The position numbers and the translations under genes were made by a program. A stretch of 64,000 bases of DNA from IMG/VR virus record IMGVR_UViG_3300046683_000929, positions 1-64,000 of that record, one strand, 5' to 3'. Origin of the DNA: a virus. This document shows positions 60,714 to 64,000 of this stretch, in pieces (position 1 is the stretch's first letter; each line of letters begins with the position of its first letter). The notes under the pieces are model-generated. The model saw only the letters and a list, made by a program, of their open reading frames with translations. It was not told the DNA's origin and ran no database searches.

Positions 60714-61721
60714 TTAAAATGTCGTTTTGGTTAGCGTATTTGTCGAAACAACATAGTCAAGCTGTAGAACAGGTGAGCCTATACCAATTCCTACTGTGCC
60801 ATTCGCACCCGCAGTTACGTTAGTAGAATAGCTGGTTACACCCGGTGAAGACACAGCCGAAACGCCAGGTATCATCAACCCGCCGCCATAATCTCCCATT
60901 ACCAAGTGACCCTGTGTAACATCTCTCAATGCATAGGATCCACTTACAGCCTTAATAGAGTCACTTCTTCCCCTTACGATAAATGTAAAATGATCAATTG
61001 CGGGATATTGCGTAATAAAATACGCCATATTTACCCCAAATCTTCTTGTCGGAGGGCCGGATAGTTTATCAGAAGACAACAGATAACAGTTCGCCGGATC
61101 ACGTCCATCGTCTGGAAACCGAAGAGGTCCACCATTTGCGGTAGAAGATACTATATTACCTGTTTCGGCTACACCTATAGTATCACAATAAAGACAAAGA
61201 TCCGCATATACATCAACCAGGTAATCGATTAGAAGTGTAGAAATTAAAGTATCATCAATACAGAAACCATGCGCATTGGCGTAATCCTGCCCATTTGCCG
61301 CTATATCAGCCAGGGCCTGATCGTTTGCATTTGCCAAACTTATTAGGCTACTATAGGTACTGGCAGGCACTACATAATCTACTGCAGTTCCAGATTGCGG
61401 GGAAACACAATCATTTCTTGTAAAAACCTCGTGCTGTCTGTCATTATAATATACAGTAGGGGATGGCGTTGTATAATCGTGCGTTATGCTTGTGTTAGAA
61501 CATGCTGCACTTACCCATACTGTATATTGGGTCCCAATCGCCAGCCCTGATATAACAACTGCAGGTACAAAATTACCGCTTGGAGACACCTGAAAATCGC
61601 CAACGTTTGTGTAGCTTCCGGCAATATCCGAATCAGATGTCACCCTGTACTTCACATTGACAAAAATATTTTGAACAACAGGATTGCCGAGAGTGACCGA
61701 TGTTAAGGTTATTGCTGCCAT
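60714..61721 (-). CDS. Virion surface protein with N-terminal Fn3-like domain, 335 aa
   Basis: Residues 1-95 form an Fn3-like domain (VNVKYRVTSD, VISGLAIGTQYTVWVSAAC). Residues 95-220 are helical with Cys pairs (DLCLYCDT), and the C-terminal 100 residues are Gly-rich beta. It shares one base with the upstream gene (TAATG). Confidence 0.6.
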   Translation of the reverse strand: MAAITLTSVTLGNPVVQNIFVNVKYRVTSDSDIAGSYTNVGDFQVSPSGNFVPAVVISGLAIGTQYTVWVSAACSNTSITHDYTTPSPTVYYNDRQHEVFTRNDCVSPQSGTAVDYVVPASTYSSLISLANANDQALADIAANGQDYANAHGFCIDDTLISTLLIDYLVDVYADLCLYCDTIGVAETGNIVSSTANGGPLRFPDDGRDPANCYLLSSDKLSGPPTRRFGVNMAYFITQYPAIDHFTFIVRGRSDSIKAVSGSYALRDVTQGHLVMGDYGGGLMIPGVSAVSSPGVTSYSTNVTAGANGTVGIGIGSPVLQLDYVVSTNTLTKTTF

Positions 61722-63769
61722 TATGATACGGAACCCGTCATGTTAGTTACCGGCGCACAAGTGGCGCCAGCTGTAAATACTCCCGAAACATTAGTTGGTG
61801 ATGTACATGCCGGAGCTGTACATGCTGCCACGATAGCACAGAATTGGGCAGACAGCGTACTATCTCCCGAGATCGCACTCAGTATTATTTTTGCAATGTC
61901 AGGGAAATAAAACCGCGCACAAGAATCATTCTTTAGCCCAAACAGCCCATCGGTAGATATTACCGTAGCCGTGGATGGCAAAAATGAACTCTTATACATT
62001 TCGCAACCAACTACCACAGATGTTATCTTGTTAAACAAAGCACATTGCTGAGCTATGACGGTAGATAGCAAATCGGAAACTGGAACGGTCGGATCAATAG
62101 CTGTCGTAACCACAGCACCGGTAGAATCAAATGAGCAGATGTTTTTCCCAGATAATCCAAACAAAACCTGAGTCGCATCAAGCGCACATATATAGTCCAT
62201 TATCTGTGTAAGAATGCCAGACAAAGTGATACACGCTCTGTTAAATTGCCTGGTAACATATCCAGATCCAATTTGCAAGACAAGATCCGTTATTACATTT
62301 GGATTTGCATTACTTACTATACTCACAGAAGTAGAGTCCGCATCCAGGTTAACTGTAAAAGTTCCCAAAGATAGGCCATTGAGCCATGCTGAAATACCGG
62401 CTGCATTTGTCAACAGCAGGGTTGACGGCGCGGCATAAACCGTGCCTGCAATTTTTATCGATGTTACGATTTTTCCTGCAGGTATCTGTTCTACTAAAAG
62501 GTAATCACAATTTGTTATCGTAACAATACAATTGCTTGTTATACCGCTTAAATCCACGCCAGAGCCAACAGACCCAATTATTAGCTTTAATAATGCTGTT
62601 AGCTCTTCGCTATCCTGTATTTGCGTAAGCATAGTTAATGCCAACGCGGCATAATCAAATCCTATACTATAAATAGTCCCGTATTGAGAATCTACCCTTG
62701 TGATCGAAAAATTTGTATCATTAATGTCCTGTTTTGTGAATTGGAATATTTTTGATGATATAGTGTATTGCGTAACAGAACCAGCCGTAGAGGCCGAGAC
62801 AGTAACACCACCAGCCTGGACAATAGCAATGCTACTTCCATCACCGCCCGGAGTAATTCGAGTAGGCTCTAATAATATAGGAATACAATTGCAATCGCAG
62901 TCAAGAATTTGCTTTATTTCAGAAACTTCTTTCGATGCATCTTGGCCGAGCTTTTCTTTTACCAAGGCAACATCCAATGGTATCCCAACCCTATCCAGTT
63001 TATCCTTGGCATCAATGCCCCTTTCCGATTTCGGGGCCTTGTCATAAACCTGTTTAGCATCATAAATGCAGCATAACACGCTGGATAATGACGACTGGCA
63101 ATCGACAGAAAATTTTAAATTAGTAAAATATTTTATTTCTACAAACACGCTGTCCTCAAGATCGTATCGTGCTGTAGAAACGTTTTTAACCAAGTAGTCG
63201 CCGGTATATAAAACATCTACAACAAACGGCGTAAACTCAAATGGGACGTCACTGATTGTTCCTTGCGGATAAAACAGATTGCCAGATTTCGAGAAAGAAG
63301 CTGGCTGCTTTGATAGATAATTAAAAGGGGTCTGCTCACCTATTTTAATGGAAGGAGAATAGCAGTTTACGTCAGCATCCATTATCCCATTAACATAACC
63401 TTTATCAGTCAGGCCGACTGGAGGGCAAATGTTTTTCTGAAGCGGGATACTATAATCATGCCCATCGGAATCGCGAATAACGCCTGTTATATTCCACCAG
63501 CCAAAAGTATATTGCTGCGATGGTATATCAACATCTAAGGTTAATCCATCGGCAGGCACAATCGCAGGGTTTGTAAAATCGATATCCAATAACGTAATTC
63601 TTACAGGATCGGTTATCTTGAAACAAACGCCCTGGACATTCGTTAATCCACTTCCAATGAAAGTGGTTAAACCGGTTAGGTCAAAGGATATTTTTTTATC
63701 ATAAAGCTTAAACACGGTAGTAAACCCAAAGGTTCCTATATTCGAGCTATTAATGTTTATTGGATTCAT
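61721..63769 (-). CDS. Virion structural protein, 682 aa
   Basis: Beta-rich start (FGFTTVFKLYDKKISFDLT), several Cys pairs (CDCNC near 295, VLCCIYDA near 235), and repeated Thr/Ala/Gly-rich domains. First large gene after the terminator at 63804; the 34-base AT-rich gap (with TTAATTTAAAAAAA) may contain its promoter. Possibly a tail or baseplate surface protein. A TAAAATATTTTA copy at 63124-63135 is inside the frame. Confidence 0.6.
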   Translation of the reverse strand: MNPININSSNIGTFGFTTVFKLYDKKISFDLTGLTTFIGSGLTNVQGVCFKITDPVRITLLDIDFTNPAIVPADGLTLDVDIPSQQYTFGWWNITGVIRDSDGHDYSIPLQKNICPPVGLTDKGYVNGIMDADVNCYSPSIKIGEQTPFNYLSKQPASFSKSGNLFYPQGTISDVPFEFTPFVVDVLYTGDYLVKNVSTARYDLEDSVFVEIKYFTNLKFSVDCQSSLSSVLCCIYDAKQVYDKAPKSERGIDAKDKLDRVGIPLDVALVKEKLGQDASKEVSEIKQILDCDCNCIPILLEPTRITPGGDGSSIAIVQAGGVTVSASTAGSVTQYTISSKIFQFTKQDINDTNFSITRVDSQYGTIYSIGFDYAALALTMLTQIQDSEELTALLKLIIGSVGSGVDLSGITSNCIVTITNCDYLLVEQIPAGKIVTSIKIAGTVYAAPSTLLLTNAAGISAWLNGLSLGTFTVNLDADSTSVSIVSNANPNVITDLVLQIGSGYVTRQFNRACITLSGILTQIMDYICALDATQVLFGLSGKNICSFDSTGAVVTTAIDPTVPVSDLLSTVIAQQCALFNKITSVVVGCEMYKSSFLPSTATVISTDGLFGLKNDSCARFYFPDIAKIILSAISGDSTLSAQFCAIVAACTAPACTSPTNVSGVFTAGATCAPVTNMTGSVS

Positions 63770-63796
63770 CCTGGATAATTAAAAAAATATTAATTT

Positions 63797-63838
63797 AAAA
63801 AAAGGCATTGGTTCCGGAGTTACCCATCATCCAATGCC
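63797..63838 (-). terminator. Terminator
   Basis: GGCATTGG (63804-63811) and CCAATGCC (63831-63838) pair around a 19-base loop, with seven T on the minus-strand side. It ends the transcript of the small peptide gene to the right. Confidence 0.85.
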
Positions 63839-63909
63839 CTCTGTTTGGGAGCAAATACTACCCGGCTGTAACGGATAGATTCTTTGGCGTAATTTCTCCC
63901 ATTAAACTC

Positions 63910-63984
63910 TTAACGTCCGCAGCCGCAGCCACCCCCGTTTTCGTCATCGTCGCCGCCATTTCTGAATTGTTTTTTCATGGCCAT
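63910..63984 (-). CDS. Acidic/glycine-cysteine micropeptide, 24 aa
   Basis: The frame reads MAMKKQFRNGGDDDE and ends NGGGCGCGR. It begins behind an A-rich leader (TTAAAATAATGGCC) and has its own terminator 70 bases downstream, so it looks like a real small gene. The GGGCGCG tail may bind a metal. No known family. Confidence 0.5.
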   Translation of the reverse strand: MAMKKQFRNGGDDDENGGGCGCGR

Positions 63985-64000
63985 TATTTTAAGGGTTAAA

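Noticed and set aside
28229-63769. Genome-wide stop-codon recoding as in some crAss-like phages
   Set aside because: All large late genes, up to 3029 codons, are open with the standard code, and no suppressor tRNA was identified.
63808-63999. Plus-strand frame at the right edge
   Set aside because: It runs through the minus-strand terminator hairpin and the small peptide gene in antisense; shadow composition.
1-64000. CRISPR array, insertion sequence, integrase or rRNA
   Set aside because: No regularly spaced repeats, no transposase or recombinase motifs and no rRNA signatures were seen on either strand.

Overview
The window looks like part of a large tailed-phage genome (Caudoviricetes) infecting a Bacteroidota host. 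There are no bacterial housekeeping genes and no integrase. Genes are densely packed, often overlapping as ATGA or TAATG. Shine-Dalgarno sequences are essentially absent and the bases before start codons are A/T-rich. Six encoded proteins carry Sec signal peptides whose predicted cleavage leaves Gln at +1, as in the Bacteroidetes 'Q-rule'. The two opposed gene blocks, the podovirus-like connector, ejection and appendage proteins, and the tRNA array resemble crAss-like phages. That family placement is inference: capsid, portal, terminase and polymerase genes are not in the window.

Left block (1-28.2 kb, plus strand). It opens with about 360 nt of tandem hairpins ending in a complete type III hammerhead ribozyme core (362-427). 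About 75 mostly small genes follow, and most are unrecognisable. Recognisable products are two PP-loop (PAPS reductase/DndC-like) ATPases, a divergent cytosine-methylase-like protein, a ParB/Spo0J-like protein, a DUF551-type protein, an ASCH-domain protein, a DUF5131 (phage Gp37/Gp68) protein, an AAA+ ATPase, many zinc-ribbon mini-proteins and a set of 30-54 aa membrane peptides. Between the genes sit recurrent DNA/RNA elements: the dodecamer TTCACATTCACA, the palindrome TAAAATATTTTA, and two families of structured leaders (one an H-type pseudoknot plus hairpin with compensatory base changes) placed directly before start codons.

Right block (28.2-64 kb, minus strand, read right to left). It starts with a 24-aa peptide and a terminator. 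Next come virion surface, Fn3-like and connector or nozzle proteins (682, 335, 77, 279, 252, 156, 209, 220, 70, 356 and 1571 aa), a pair of GNAT-like paralogues, and three candidate internal or ejection proteins of 268, 494 and 3029 aa. The 3029-aa protein carries two HExxH metallopeptidase motifs. After two small genes comes a tRNA array (Leu-UAG, Leu-UAA, Ser-GCU, Ser-UGA, Tyr-GUA, and one degenerate Leu-like copy) restricted to the Leu/Ser/Tyr families. Then follow fibre-like proteins with signal peptides, one with an SGNH hydrolase domain. The block ends with membrane and lysis-like genes that enclose a stand-alone response-regulator receiver domain. A bidirectional terminator at 28.2 kb separates the two blocks.

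Most promising for new biology are the hammerhead with its upstream multi-hairpin RNA, the covarying pseudoknot leaders, the Leu/Ser/Tyr-only tRNA array, and the orphan receiver domain in the lysis-like cassette.
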